A DNA stretch of 60,268 bases from Porphyrobacter sp. SLTP (GTDB lineage: Bacteria; Pseudomonadota; Alphaproteobacteria; Sphingomonadales; Sphingomonadaceae): contig NZ_JAAALE010000020.1 of the NCBI RefSeq assembly GCF_009905735.1, positions 1 through 60,268 on the forward strand, written 5' to 3'. Within the stretch, counting starts at the first letter, position 1. Every line of letters begins with the position of its first letter. This document shows positions 27,777 through 35,875 of the stretch, piece after piece. The notes beneath the pieces were generated by a model that did not search any database, had not been told where the DNA came from, and saw only the letters and a program-made list of their open reading frames with translations. A program made the translations under genes and the position numbers.

Positions 27777-28820
27777 TCATCGCGCCACCCGCCGCACCGG
27801 CACGCGGATATTGCAGATGTCCGCGCCGCCCGCGGGGGTGATAAAGAAGGGATCTCGGCGGTTGGCGATGGCCTCGGCATAAGTCGCGAATGTCTCGCTC
27901 TCGGTCGAGAGGTATTCGAAGGCTGGTTGTTCGTTCATCGGCAGGTCGTTGGCCACTCGTACCGACATGATCGGCGTGCGCTTGGCGCTTTCCTCGGCGG
28001 TATAGAACCCCAGATCGCCCGACCCGCGCGGCAGTGACGAGAGATGCTGCATCCCCTCGATCACCCGGCCGACCAGCGCGATATTGCGATCCAGGTGGCG
28101 CGGCGCATGGCCGATCACCGTGTAAAGCTCCGCACCCGATCCGGTGTCCGGCGAATAGTTCCGCCCGACGCCGACCATGCCGTAGCAGTGGGTGGGCCAC
28201 CACGCCTGTGGGAAGCTGTTCCTCCATACAGTGGCGACTGGCCAGCCGTCATAGAAATTCACATTGTTGGCGTAGGCGTCGATACTCTGCCAAGCAGGGT
28301 AGGGCTCTGTCTCTGCAGGCCGAAGCACCAGGTCCGCGGCTTCTTTATCCTGTCGCGCTCTGTCACGCTCGGCATTGCGGTTTTGCCATTCGGCAAGGCT
28401 GGCGGTGTATTCGTCCTCCCCCATCACCTTCAGTCCCTCGGGCAGCGGCTTTGGCTTCCCCGTCGCTTCCGGGTTGTCGTAGTTGGGATCGCCCCACTGG
28501 GTGACATAATTGTCCTGCACCCGATTGACCGAGATGCCGTCATACCACTTGGCGCGCGCGAACAGGCGGATGTTGTGCACCCAGCCTTGGCTGAACGGCG
28601 CTGGCATCAGCTGGATCACCACCTGCCGCGGCTTGCCGTCGGCATCGGGCGCGAGGGTCATCACCAGAAGATCCTCCGCCGGGATCGCCACCCAGTCCGC
28701 CTTGGGCGCAGCGGCGACGATTTCGGACGGGGCCGGAGCAGCTGGCTTGGCCGCTTCTTGTGCAGCAAGCGGCAGGGAAAGGGCGAGCACAGCCGAAGCC
28801 GCCAGAAGCAAAGTTCTCAT
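27777..28820 (-). CDS. exported cyclophilin-type peptidyl-prolyl cis-trans isomerase
   Basis: A 347-residue protein with a signal peptide (MRTLLLAASAVLALSLPLAAQ) and a cyclophilin-like domain. The domain starts HNIRLFARAKWYDGISVNRVQDNYVTQWGDP and resumes after a long insertion (about residues 150-200) at YGMVGVGR...GAELYTVIG. It probably folds proteins in the periplasm. Start MRTLLLAAS at 28820; the frame upstream is not conserved. It is convergent with rsh, 15 nt apart. Confidence 0.85.
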   Translation of the reverse strand: MRTLLLAASAVLALSLPLAAQEAAKPAAPAPSEIVAAAPKADWVAIPAEDLLVMTLAPDADGKPRQVVIQLMPAPFSQGWVHNIRLFARAKWYDGISVNRVQDNYVTQWGDPNYDNPEATGKPKPLPEGLKVMGEDEYTASLAEWQNRNAERDRARQDKEAADLVLRPAETEPYPAWQSIDAYANNVNFYDGWPVATVWRNSFPQAWWPTHCYGMVGVGRNYSPDTGSGAELYTVIGHAPRHLDRNIALVGRVIEGMQHLSSLPRGSGDLGFYTAEESAKRTPIMSVRVANDLPMNEQPAFEYLSTESETFATYAEAIANRRDPFFITPAGGADICNIRVPVRRVAR

Positions 28821-28968
28821 GCCCACATTGGTGCCACCACGCGCCTTGCGAAGCAATCCATTCGCGGCTAGTGGCGCGTGCTTGTCTTCTCAGGCGCTCA
28901 AGCAGCGAAGCGGGAGCGCACAAATCTGCGCTCAGCCAGCGAAGCGTTAGCGCACGAGAAAGTCATGC

Positions 28969-29059
28969 GGAGCAGTGGCCGAGTGGTCGAAGGCGCACGC
29001 CTGGAAAGTGTGTATACGTCAAAAGCGTATCGAGGGTTCGAATCCCTCCTGCTCCGCCA
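28969..29059 (+). tRNA. tRNA-Ser (anticodon GGA)
   Basis: A class II tRNA of 91 nt including encoded CCA. The acceptor stem pairs GGAGCAG with CTGCTCC. The anticodon loop CTGGAAA gives anticodon GGA (reads UCC/UCU). A long variable arm is present, and the T arm is GAGGG-TTCGAAT-CCCTC. Its 3' end is the attachment site of the downstream integrative island, and the last 14 nt are repeated at 37401-37414. Confidence 0.95.
29046..29059 (+). repeat. attL: left 14-bp direct repeat of the island (3' end of tRNA-Ser)
   Basis: CTCCTGCTCCGCCA is the 3' end of the tRNA, including its CCA. The same 14 bases recur at 37401-37414. An integrase gene begins about 140 nt downstream. This is the classic architecture of tyrosine-recombinase integration into a tRNA 3' end, which leaves the tRNA intact. 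Confidence 0.9.
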
Positions 29060-29200
29060 GCTACCCCATCCTGACAGACCCTAGCCGTTTCTATACTTCT
29101 CTATTTTAGAGGAAAGTAGTGAAGGGCCGCGTTCCCGGCTGGCCCTTGTCGTTCCCTGCTATCCGCGCTAATGTGTGGGAAAGAGTGTGGGGAAATAGAA

Positions 29201-30376
29201 ATGGGGAATCTGACAGCAACGGCAGTCGCAAAAGCGAAAGCGCCGGGACGGTATGGCGACGGTGAGGGACTTGCCCTTATCGTGGGCAAAAGCGGCAGCA
29301 AAAGCTGGATTGTCCGAGTCCAAAAGGACGGACGGCGGCGCGACATTGGATTGGGCAGCGCCAGTAAGGTTCCTCTTAAACTTGCACGCGAACGCGCGGC
29401 AGAGGTTCGCCAGAAGATCGAGCTAGGGATTGATCCGGTGGCAGAGCGCGCCAAAGCGGCGGGCATTCCGACGTTTTCCGTAGCCGTAAAAAGGGTTCAT
29501 GCCGAGAACGCGCCAAGTTGGAAAAACCCCAAGCACAAGGCGCAATGGCTCAATACGCTCGAAACCTATGCGGTGCCTTCGCTTGGCAATCGTTCGGTTG
29601 CCGACATTGACGCGGCGGCGGTGCGCGACTGCCTAGCAGCGATATGGCTGGAAAAGCCGGAAACTGCGCGCCGGTTGCGCCAGCGCATCGCTACGGTGAT
29701 CGATTGGGCAGTCGCCAAGGGATACCGTGCGAGCGGCCTTGCCATGCCGGTGATCGATAAGGCTCTCCCCAAGCAGCGCGCCAAGGTGAAGCATCACGCC
29801 GCGCTTCCCCACGCTGATATTCCCCTATTTGTCCCTAAAATACGCGAAACTGAAAGCATGGGGCGGCTGGCGCTTGAAGCTGTTATCCTGACTGCCGCAC
29901 GGTCGGGTGAGGTGCGGTTGATGACTTGGGGCGAATTGGACCTAGAGGCGGCAACATGGACGGTGCCCGCCGAGCGGATGAAGGCAGGCCGCGAACACGT
30001 GGTGCCGCTCTCTCCGCAAGCGCTGGCGCTATTCGAGCGGATGAAAGCGCATCGCCGGGAATATACCGACCTTGTCTTTCCGGGCCAGAAGCGCGGCAAA
30101 CCTCTGTCCGACATGACGCTGACAAAGGCTCTCCGCGACATGGGAGTCAGCGTCACAGCGCACGGTTTTCGCAGCACTTTCCGCGATTGGGTGGCAGAGC
30201 AAACCAATTGGCCTTCCGATCTGGCAGAAGCGGCGCTTGCGCACGTGGTGACCGACAAGACGGTCGCCGCATATCAGCGCGGGACAATGTTGGAAAAGCG
30301 TCGGGAGCTAATGGCGGCTTGGGCGAGCTACTGTGACGGGGCGAGCGGCGGCAATGTCGTTCGGTTGGCGAAGTGA
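29201..30376 (+). CDS. int: P4-type tyrosine integrase
   Basis: A 391-residue site-specific recombinase. The N-terminal arm-binding DUF4102 domain begins near residue 10 (KAKAPGRYGDGEGLALIV), followed by a core-binding domain and the catalytic domain. Likely catalytic residues are Arg234 (TAARSGEVR), Lys261, His321/Arg324 (HGFRSTFRDW), His348 (ALAHVV) and Tyr358 (AAYQRG). ATG 29201 follows GTGGGGAAATAGAA; an upstream ATG at 29171 is less likely. Its position next to the tRNA end fits excision/integration of the island. It overlaps the next gene by 4 nt (GTGA). Confidence 0.95.
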   Translation: MGNLTATAVAKAKAPGRYGDGEGLALIVGKSGSKSWIVRVQKDGRRRDIGLGSASKVPLKLARERAAEVRQKIELGIDPVAERAKAAGIPTFSVAVKRVHAENAPSWKNPKHKAQWLNTLETYAVPSLGNRSVADIDAAAVRDCLAAIWLEKPETARRLRQRIATVIDWAVAKGYRASGLAMPVIDKALPKQRAKVKHHAALPHADIPLFVPKIRETESMGRLALEAVILTAARSGEVRLMTWGELDLEAATWTVPAERMKAGREHVVPLSPQALALFERMKAHRREYTDLVFPGQKRGKPLSDMTLTKALRDMGVSVTAHGFRSTFRDWVAEQTNWPSDLAEAALAHVVTDKTVAAYQRGTMLEKRRELMAAWASYCDGASGGNVVRLAK

Positions 30377-31134
30377 GCGAGTGGATTGCCATAGGCGAGG
30401 CTTGCCCAAAGTTGCCTGATACCGAAGCGACAATCCAAAGGCGAAAAGAGGTGAAGCATCTGATTGCTTCGAACCTGATTAAAGCAAGGGCCTTCCGTCC
30501 GAAGATGAGCACTACTGAGTTTGAAAGAAAAGATGACTTAGCAATTTTTGCTGAGGTAGTGCGCAGGGGAATTTTGGATACCTGCCACTTTCCATTTGCT
30601 ACCAAAACGCGTGGTAAAAACGCTGATGATTTGAACGAAATTGGTTACGTGCAATTGAGTGGGACGCCAAATGAAACCTCAAGTGACTGGGTTTCACTAG
30701 GTAGAGATAACTTCACCATTACTCAAACCAAAGCCGACTGGGAGCTTGGACACTTTCATCGCCGAACATTAATGTATTCCTCGCCCGGTTGGGGCTTCGA
30801 GGACGACATTGGTTTTGTGTATATGGAAAGCGACGCATATGCCGTCGAAATTGAAGCAACGGCCCTTAACCGGCTGCTTGGGCTGAGGGTTTCCCTACCA
30901 GCCGAGCAACAGACGACGCGTTATGATTGGGAAGCCGCATTCGCTGATGTTGCCGCCCGTTTTTACCATGACGTTCAGTTTGAGAACATCGAAGCTCGCG
31001 GCGTTCAGGCTGAAATTGAGAGGATGCTGATAGCATCCTTTGAAAAGCGCGGCGTTGCAATACCCTCGCCCGAAACTTGCAAACCGAAAGCACGTAAGTT
31101 GCTTGGGGCTCTTAGGGGCGAAAAACCCAAATAA
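30373..31134 (+). CDS. unknown island protein coupled to the integrase
   Basis: A 253-residue protein starting with GTG that overlaps the integrase stop (GTGA). No recognised domain. The N-terminal third is charged and the middle is rich in aromatic residues. The C-terminal part (YDWEAAFADVAARFYHDV ... ERMLIASFEKRG ... KARKLLGALRG) looks like a compact helical domain. It is AT-rich relative to the chromosome, a sign of transfer. Its translational coupling to int suggests an accessory or regulatory role in the island. Confidence 0.7.
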   Translation: MSEWIAIGEACPKLPDTEATIQRRKEVKHLIASNLIKARAFRPKMSTTEFERKDDLAIFAEVVRRGILDTCHFPFATKTRGKNADDLNEIGYVQLSGTPNETSSDWVSLGRDNFTITQTKADWELGHFHRRTLMYSSPGWGFEDDIGFVYMESDAYAVEIEATALNRLLGLRVSLPAEQQTTRYDWEAAFADVAARFYHDVQFENIEARGVQAEIERMLIASFEKRGVAIPSPETCKPKARKLLGALRGEKPK

Positions 31135-31239
31135 CCCAAATAACCGGACGGCCTAGCCGTTTCCCCGTATCCCTGTCGGTGCACTGGCATTCGCCGGGCG
31201 CGTCCCTCGGCGCTAACTTCCGGGGCAGGAGACAGGGTT

Positions 31240-31443
31240 ATGCAAGCCCCATCTGAATTGATGACCGTTGCCGACTTTTGCGAACGCTACCGCATCGGCA
31301 AAACCTCGTTGTATCGTGAGGCGGCGGCGGGCCGCATCACGCTCCGCAAGTTTGGCAGCGCAACGCGCATCACGCGGGAGGATGCAGAGTCTTGGGCCGC
31401 TAGCCTTCCGATCATCGCAGGAGGTGCCAATGCAACCGCCTGA
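31240..31443 (+). CDS. AlpA-like helix-turn-helix regulator/excisionase
   Basis: A 67-residue MerR-like winged-helix protein. LMTVADFCERYRIGKTSLYRE followed by GRITLRKFGSATRITRED is the HTH_17/AlpA pattern: the helix-turn-helix then a wing. Such proteins activate integrase or excision in P4-like satellites and PICIs. It overlaps the next gene by 14 nt. Confidence 0.88.
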   Translation: MQAPSELMTVADFCERYRIGKTSLYREAAAGRITLRKFGSATRITREDAESWAASLPIIAGGANATA

Positions 31444-31933
31444 AACGAAAATGGGGCTTGGACGGGTCGCATCGTCCAAGCCCCAAAGCATCGCTGTGCA
31501 AGCAAATGCAGAACCCGGATACTCCCAAACGGAGAGGGATGGCAACACGATTAGGCCAGGAGCCGAACGGACAGGCAGCATCCCAGCCGCGAGGCAGAAC
31601 CAGAGTGGCCTAGAATGCGCTGTAAGCCCTTCTCAGAGCAATCTGCGCTACAACTTAGCTCAGACTGCATACTGTGACTCAGAAGGCCGCATTTGGCGAT
31701 ATAGGGGTAAGCGCGCCCGCGTGCTCGATATGCTTGTCGCATCACCGGGCGGCATTACGCAATGGGATACCCTGCCTTGGCATACCCGGCTGGGTGGTTC
31801 GATCCACGCCATGCGCGAGGATGGCTTGCCTATCACGACTGAGCTTGAAGGTCCGTATCGCCACGCCCGCTACCGTCTCGCCATTGCGCTTGTCGGTCAA
31901 ACTATACCGGGAGAGCACCGTCATGGAGGGTAG
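31430..31933 (+). CDS. winged-helix-like DNA-binding island protein
   Basis: A 167-residue protein whose ATG at 31430 is preceded by a perfect AGGAGG-type site inside the end of the alpA-like gene. The N-terminal half is low-complexity and polar. The C-terminal half (GKRARVLDMLVASPGGITQWD ... GGSIHAMREDGLPI) has the look of a winged-helix domain of the type found in small phage and island regulators. The longer open frame starting at 31268 is out-of-frame read-through of alpA. Function inferred only. Confidence 0.65.
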   Translation: MQPPETKMGLGRVASSKPQSIAVQANAEPGYSQTERDGNTIRPGAERTGSIPAARQNQSGLECAVSPSQSNLRYNLAQTAYCDSEGRIWRYRGKRARVLDMLVASPGGITQWDTLPWHTRLGGSIHAMREDGLPITTELEGPYRHARYRLAIALVGQTIPGEHRHGG

Positions 31934-32156
31934 CGGCTTCACCTCGCCGCCTGTCTGGCAATATCCCAAGCGCGGGGGGCTTGTGCTGGCAGGAGAGCGG
32001 AGCTTCAAGGGCGAGACGTTCTTCGAGCTGCGCTGGTGGGCCGATGGCGGAACCACGCCGACCGGCAAAGGCGTGACAATCCCACCTGATGCGGTCCCGG
32101 CACTGGCAGAGGCGCTTGCCACCTATGTCGCCAGCCGAGGCTCAGGAGCCGTTTAA
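31923..32156 (+). CDS. PC4/YdbC-like ssDNA-binding protein
   Basis: A 77-residue protein overlapping the previous gene by 11 nt. The strand pattern SFKGETFFELRWWADGG and TPTGKGVTIPPDAVPALAEAL resembles the PC4 (transcriptional coactivator p15) fold. Bacterial YdbC homologues of that fold bind single-stranded DNA. Next to a HUH Rep gene, an ssDNA-binding role in replication is plausible but inferred. Confidence 0.6.
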   Translation: MEGSGFTSPPVWQYPKRGGLVLAGERSFKGETFFELRWWADGGTTPTGKGVTIPPDAVPALAEALATYVASRGSGAV

Positions 32157-32248
32157 GTAACGGTAAAAAACGGGCGCGGGGCCACTTTTCGCGGTGGTCC
32201 CGACCTATCCTGACAAAACTTGAAACTTGGACAGCGCGGCTGGGTGCT

Positions 32249-32266
32249 CGCCTGTTAATACAGGCG
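32249..32266. other. perfect hairpin upstream of the HUH gene, candidate replication origin
   Basis: CGCCTGT-TAAT-ACAGGCG is a 7-bp perfect stem with a 4-nt loop, 34 nt before the rep start. A weaker outer GCTCG/CGAGC pairing surrounds it. HUH Rep proteins nick single-stranded loops of small hairpins; the loop region reads TTAATAC. Its function as an origin is a hypothesis. Confidence 0.35.
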
Positions 32267-32300
32267 GGAAACAGGCACGCGAGCCCGATTGGCACGCATC

Positions 32301-33068
32301 ATGCAAACTTACAGTTACCCGTCATCCCAGCCGCTAGATTGCTTTCCCCCGCTGCAACCGGACGAACCGTGTCACCTTGAGCCTCGCGCGCGCGCGTGCG
32401 CGAGATGGACGACAGACACGCGGAACATTACGCGTGCGCGCGGGACATGGGGCGGCGCTCGCAATCGTCGGGACCGGGTTACGACTGCCCTATCGCAGCG
32501 CCAAGCCGAGGGCATTCTGATGGCAATGGCCTATGCCGATCTGGCTGGAATGCCGCTCACCCGTCACTGGATTGTCGATTACGAATTGGCGGGCATTGCC
32601 GACCGGGACGGGGCTGCATTCGTGGGCCGGTTGCTGAATCTTCCGCGCCGATATGCGCGGGCAAGAGGCGGGAGCTTTGCGGCGGTTTGGGTTCGGGAGA
32701 TTGGGACGCGTCACGGCGCGCACGTTCACATCGCCATGCATTGGCCGCGCGGCTGGAAACTTGGCTATCTCACGCGGCGCTGGATCAAGGCGGCAGGCGG
32801 ACAATATTGCAAAGGCGTGAGCCGGGTTAGGCCAGTGGGCGGGAGCCTCAATTGCGCTTGGACAAGCCCGGGCCTTTACCGGGAGAACCTAGAGCGGTTG
32901 GGGAATTATCTCACCAAGAGCAGTGATAGAGTGGTGGCTGCGGAGTTAGGTGTGGGGCTGCTCAAACCGGGCGGGACGATTGTCGGCAAGCGGTGGGGGC
33001 GGACGCAAAACTTGTGTGCTGGGAAGCAATGGTCTGCGCCGTTTGGCGGGCCAGAGCTGGCCGCGTGA
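32301..33068 (+). CDS. HUH-type replication initiation protein (Rep-like)
   Basis: A 255-residue basic protein. The HUH metal motif is seen in TRHGAHVHIAMHW (His141 and His143). Near the C-terminus NYLTKSSD gives the Tyr-x-x-Lys pattern (about 203-206) expected of the nicking tyrosine helix. The upstream WIVDYELAG and VWVREIGTRHG are typical strands of the Rep fold. It could start at ATG 32301 or TTG 32289. Rep proteins of this kind nick an origin and drive rolling-circle replication of small islands or plasmids. Two partial copies of the gene's 3' end lie downstream. Confidence 0.7.
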   Translation: MQTYSYPSSQPLDCFPPLQPDEPCHLEPRARACARWTTDTRNITRARGTWGGARNRRDRVTTALSQRQAEGILMAMAYADLAGMPLTRHWIVDYELAGIADRDGAAFVGRLLNLPRRYARARGGSFAAVWVREIGTRHGAHVHIAMHWPRGWKLGYLTRRWIKAAGGQYCKGVSRVRPVGGSLNCAWTSPGLYRENLERLGNYLTKSSDRVVAAELGVGLLKPGGTIVGKRWGRTQNLCAGKQWSAPFGGPELAA

Positions 33069-33179
33069 GACGGGCCATTATTGCGACAGAACCTCTCCGT
33101 TTCTAATCTGTGTTATTGTTACATCTATGTAGCTCGATCACGGGCCCACCGCCGATTTTGGCATAGAAAGGGTCTGTTT

Positions 33180-33800
33180 ATGAAGCCATTTTTCGTTGGT
33201 TTGGCTGTGAGCAGCTTTGCGCTTGCTGCTCCTGCAATGGCGCAAGACGAAAGCACCGCAGGCGGCAAATTCGTGGCGGGCGCAATCGTGGGCGTTGACA
33301 GTGTTGAGACCGAAATCGACGGCTTCTCTAGCAGCGATGAGGACGTGATGTTTGGCCTTACCGCTGGCTATGACTACGAAACCGCGAGCGGTCTCGTGGT
33401 CGGCGTAGAAGCTGAATACACTGACTCAAGCCTTGGCATTTCCGTCACCGACATTGACGTTGAAGGTGACCGGGCTTCCCTTAATGCAGGGCGCGACCTT
33501 TACGTCGGTGGCCGTCTCGGATTCCGCCCCGGCAAGAATGGTCTGCTCTATGTCAAGGCGGGCTACACCAACGCTTCGATTGAAGTCGAATATGACGACG
33601 GCACGGGCGAAGTCGCCACCTCAACCGATTTCGACGGCTTCCGCATTGGCGCTGGCGGCGAGATCGATCTTGGGAGTAACTATGCGGTCCGTCTGGAATA
33701 CCGCTATTCCGACTACGGCAGCCCTGCTCTGTTCGGCTTCGACACTGGGGTTAACGTTAGCCGCAATCAGGGCATTCTGACGCTGCTCGGCAAGTTCTGA
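33180..33800 (+). CDS. outer-membrane beta-barrel protein (Omp25/OmpA-barrel type)
   Basis: A 206-residue protein with a signal peptide (SSFALAAPAMAQ). The barrel of about eight strands has alternating hydrophobic residues (VMFGLTAGYDYE, LVVGVEAEYTD, RLEYRYSDYG) and ends in Phe. ATG 33180 follows AAAGGG. It is island cargo, followed by a good terminator. Porin-family barrels carried on satellites might alter phage adsorption; that is speculative. Confidence 0.82.
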   Translation: MKPFFVGLAVSSFALAAPAMAQDESTAGGKFVAGAIVGVDSVETEIDGFSSSDEDVMFGLTAGYDYETASGLVVGVEAEYTDSSLGISVTDIDVEGDRASLNAGRDLYVGGRLGFRPGKNGLLYVKAGYTNASIEVEYDDGTGEVATSTDFDGFRIGAGGEIDLGSNYAVRLEYRYSDYGSPALFGFDTGVNVSRNQGILTLLGKF

Positions 33801-33823
33801 GCATTAAGCGCCTGCTGAAATGG

Positions 33824-33855
33824 GAAGGGCCGCGCTTGCATGTGCGGCCCTTTTC
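33824..33855 (+). terminator. rho-independent terminator of the OM-barrel gene
   Basis: GAAGGGCCGC and GCGGCCCTTTTC form a GC-rich stem with a 10-nt loop and a T-rich 3' side, 24 nt after the stop codon. Confidence 0.75.
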
Positions 33856-33871
33856 CGTTTGCTCTCCAAGC

Positions 33872-34020
33872 GCGCTTTGACAAGCCCGGACCTTTGTGGG
33901 CAGAACCTAGAGCGGCTGGGGAGTTATCTCACGAAGGGCGACGACCCGGCAGTAGCGGCTGAGCTTGTTCTGGCGCCGCCCCATATCGGCAAGCGATGGA
34001 GGCGAATGGAGAAACTAGGC
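33872..34020 (+). pseudogene. decayed copy B of the 3' end of the HUH rep gene
   Basis: By eye this matches 32854 onward of the rep gene at roughly 85% over the first 65 nt, then declines. The translated pieces TSPDLCGQNLERLGSYLTK and VAAEL match the rep C-terminus TSPGLYRENLERLGNYLTK and VAAEL. It has no upstream catalytic half, so it cannot be functional. The short open frame around it begins inside the preceding terminator. Confidence 0.8.
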
Positions 34021-34029
34021 CAACCAACG

Positions 34030-34061
34030 AAAAAAGGAGGCCGCGTGGTCCGCTAGCCTCC
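34030..34061 (-). terminator. rho-independent terminator of the 34086-34715 gene
   Basis: On the minus strand GGAGGC and GCCTCC pair around a 14-nt loop and run into six T residues, 25 nt after the stop of the leftward exported-protein gene. Confidence 0.8.
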
Positions 34062-34085
34062 CTCGATCGTTTCAATGCGGGGTAA

Positions 34086-34715
34086 TTACTCGGGGTCTGG
34101 ATTGGCGGTAGCTGGGTTAACGTTCATTGGCGCTTGCGTTCCTCCAACCTGCATCGGGGCCGGTTCGGTATTGGCAATAGCGAGTTGAACATCCTCATCA
34201 ATGAACCCGCCAACTGCCCCACCTTTGGGGAGGACGGCACTGGTTCCGGTAACGAAAAAGCCGACGACAGGAACCAAGGCGACCGCGCCGATAACGCCAG
34301 CGGTGCCCGTCACGCCCTTGTCGTCAAATGAACCGGTGAGCCGAATTTGTCGCCCGTTGACGCGGATGTAGAGCAAGCGCGCAGTTAGTTTGCCGGACTT
34401 ACCCCACATACCCTTATTGCGAACCTCAGTGATTTCGGCCCACGCTGGCGTCCCAGCCGGAACCACCTCCACGCCGTTCACTTCAACAGGCTCAGCAACC
34501 TCCAGCATGAAGCGTTGACCGACTTTCGCTGCCTTCTTCTCAGTTGTGATTTCTTCCATCATGCGAAGCTGGATCGGGGTTCCGGCGCGAAGGACAGCGT
34601 TGGCCGTAGATACTGGCTGAATTGCCTGCGGCGCGGCGACCGGCTGGGCTTCCTGAGCTAAAGCTGGCGTTGTGAGCAAAGATATGGCGGCAAGCGCCGA
34701 AAGCGACCTTTTCAT
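34086..34715 (-). CDS. exported protein of unknown function (island cargo)
   Basis: A 209-residue protein with a signal peptide (MKRSLSALAAISLLTTPALAQ). A beta-rich middle (TPIQLRMMEEITTEKKAAKVGQ, VPAGTPAWAEITEVRNKG) is followed by a Gly-rich hydrophobic segment (GTAGVIGAVALVPVVGFFVTG). The ribosome-binding site is strong (AGGAGGGG, spacing fits 34715). Proteins with this pattern occur in sphingomonads and beyond, but no function is known to me. It lies between two rep-gene fragments. Confidence 0.8.
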   Translation of the reverse strand: MKRSLSALAAISLLTTPALAQEAQPVAAPQAIQPVSTANAVLRAGTPIQLRMMEEITTEKKAAKVGQRFMLEVAEPVEVNGVEVVPAGTPAWAEITEVRNKGMWGKSGKLTARLLYIRVNGRQIRLTGSFDDKGVTGTAGVIGAVALVPVVGFFVTGTSAVLPKGGAVGGFIDEDVQLAIANTEPAPMQVGGTQAPMNVNPATANPDPE

Positions 34716-34844
34716 CGAAAACCCCTCCTGTTCACTGTGCGACACTCCGCATCAGCTTGGAGGATGAATGACAAAGAACGAGCATTGAGTCTAACAATTT
34801 AGCTGATTCAACAAGGGGCTGACCATCCCAGCGAATTGTCCGGG

Positions 34845-34918
34845 CTTAGAGCTGCTGAAGCCTGGCGGCGCAATTATCGGCAGCGTTGGGGACGGTCGCA
34901 AAATTTGAAGGCGGTTTA
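34845..34918 (+). pseudogene. decayed copy C of the 3' end of the HUH rep gene
   Basis: About 70 nt resemble the rep gene around 32950-33015. The translated LLKPGGAIIGS matches LLKPGGTIVGK of the intact protein, and the DNA continues in parallel (GTTGGGGACGGTCGCAAAATTTG against GGTGGGGGCGGACGCAAAACTTG in outline). It ends at the stop codon of the abi gene on the opposite strand. Confidence 0.65.
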
Positions 34919-35875
34919 GTTCCAGAGTGCCAATTGTTCCCAGCCGGTCGGAAAACCTGTTTGTGTGACAGGAACTCCCGGAATAGCGGGGAACTCTGGC
35001 ATCAAAAGTTTAAGCTTCTCCGCCCATTCTGATGCTGCACTAGGATCGATCTGCCTCAGGAGATACTGCATCGGCGCAGCAATCCCATATAGCCGGACAA
35101 GGGCGAAGTTGTCGTTCGCAAGATGATCAAGCTCGGGAAGCTCGCCAGCTTTTGGCGGCACTGGTTGGTCTGCAGGCGAACGATTCCAGAGACGTGAGTG
35201 GTGTGCCGCCACATTCCGAATGTGATTTATCGAGCGGACCCAGCTTGGGAGTAACTCCCTTCGTGCAAGGCCATACTTCTGTCCTAGCGCTTTTTGGTCT
35301 GTGACAGTTAGCCCACCTATCAAGCGGGACAACATGCCAAAATCCCACAGCTCTATGCTGACCCAAATCGGCGGAGGCTGAAGATATTTTTCACGAAAAT
35401 GAACGGCAAACTGCTCTTTTGAGCGCGCTTCGTGCTGGTCGAGTTTGGAGATCCATTCGTTGTAAGGAATGGTTCCTGTCCTAGGATCGATACGGCTAGT
35501 GAAACCGCTATAAAGCTTATCCGGTTGACGGTGTGCCCACGGGTCCTGTGCGCCAAGCAAAATGGCGATTTGGACCCGTAAAGCGATTTCGATCTTTTCT
35601 GCTGCGCCTTGGAAGGCTGCTCGCAATCGGCAGTCGAATTCGAGCAATTCGATTGCGTGGGATAGGGTTGTTCCCTCTCTGAAATCGTCTAGGGCGGCCC
35701 CGCTGAGTAGGTCAAACTTGCGGAGACAATGCCAATATCCGCTTAACCGGTAGTAGCCATAATGCTCTAGTTTGGCAGAGGCATCCGCGTCATCGTCGAT
35801 CGGCAAAAGGCGGCTCTTTAGTTTCGCGATTTGCTGATCGATTGTCAGAAATGTCTTATTGTAGGCCTCAGGCAT
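34916..35875 (-). CDS. Abi_2 / AbiD-AbiF-type abortive infection protein (HEPN)
   Basis: A 319-residue protein of the Abi-like (PF07751) family. The N-terminus is TFLTIDQQIAKLKSRLL and YYRLSGYWHCLR; near the C-terminus HIRNVAAHHSRLWNR carries the HEPN-type R-x4-H motif (Arg220, His225). Related proteins (AbiD, AbiF) stop phage growth in lactococci, and HEPN proteins are typically RNases. The start is taken at MPEAYNKT (35875); the frame is open to 35926. AT-rich for this genome. As island cargo it probably defends the host, or the satellite's own niche, against phages. Confidence 0.87.
   Translation of the reverse strand: MPEAYNKTFLTIDQQIAKLKSRLLPIDDDADASAKLEHYGYYRLSGYWHCLRKFDLLSGAALDDFREGTTLSHAIELLEFDCRLRAAFQGAAEKIEIALRVQIAILLGAQDPWAHRQPDKLYSGFTSRIDPRTGTIPYNEWISKLDQHEARSKEQFAVHFREKYLQPPPIWVSIELWDFGMLSRLIGGLTVTDQKALGQKYGLARRELLPSWVRSINHIRNVAAHHSRLWNRSPADQPVPPKAGELPELDHLANDNFALVRLYGIAAPMQYLLRQIDPSAASEWAEKLKLLMPEFPAIPGVPVTQTGFPTGWEQLALWN

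Noticed and set aside
33820..34056. 78-codon frame after the OM barrel
   Set aside because: Starts inside the terminator hairpin and is a fragment of the rep gene's C-terminus; listed as pseudogene, not gene.
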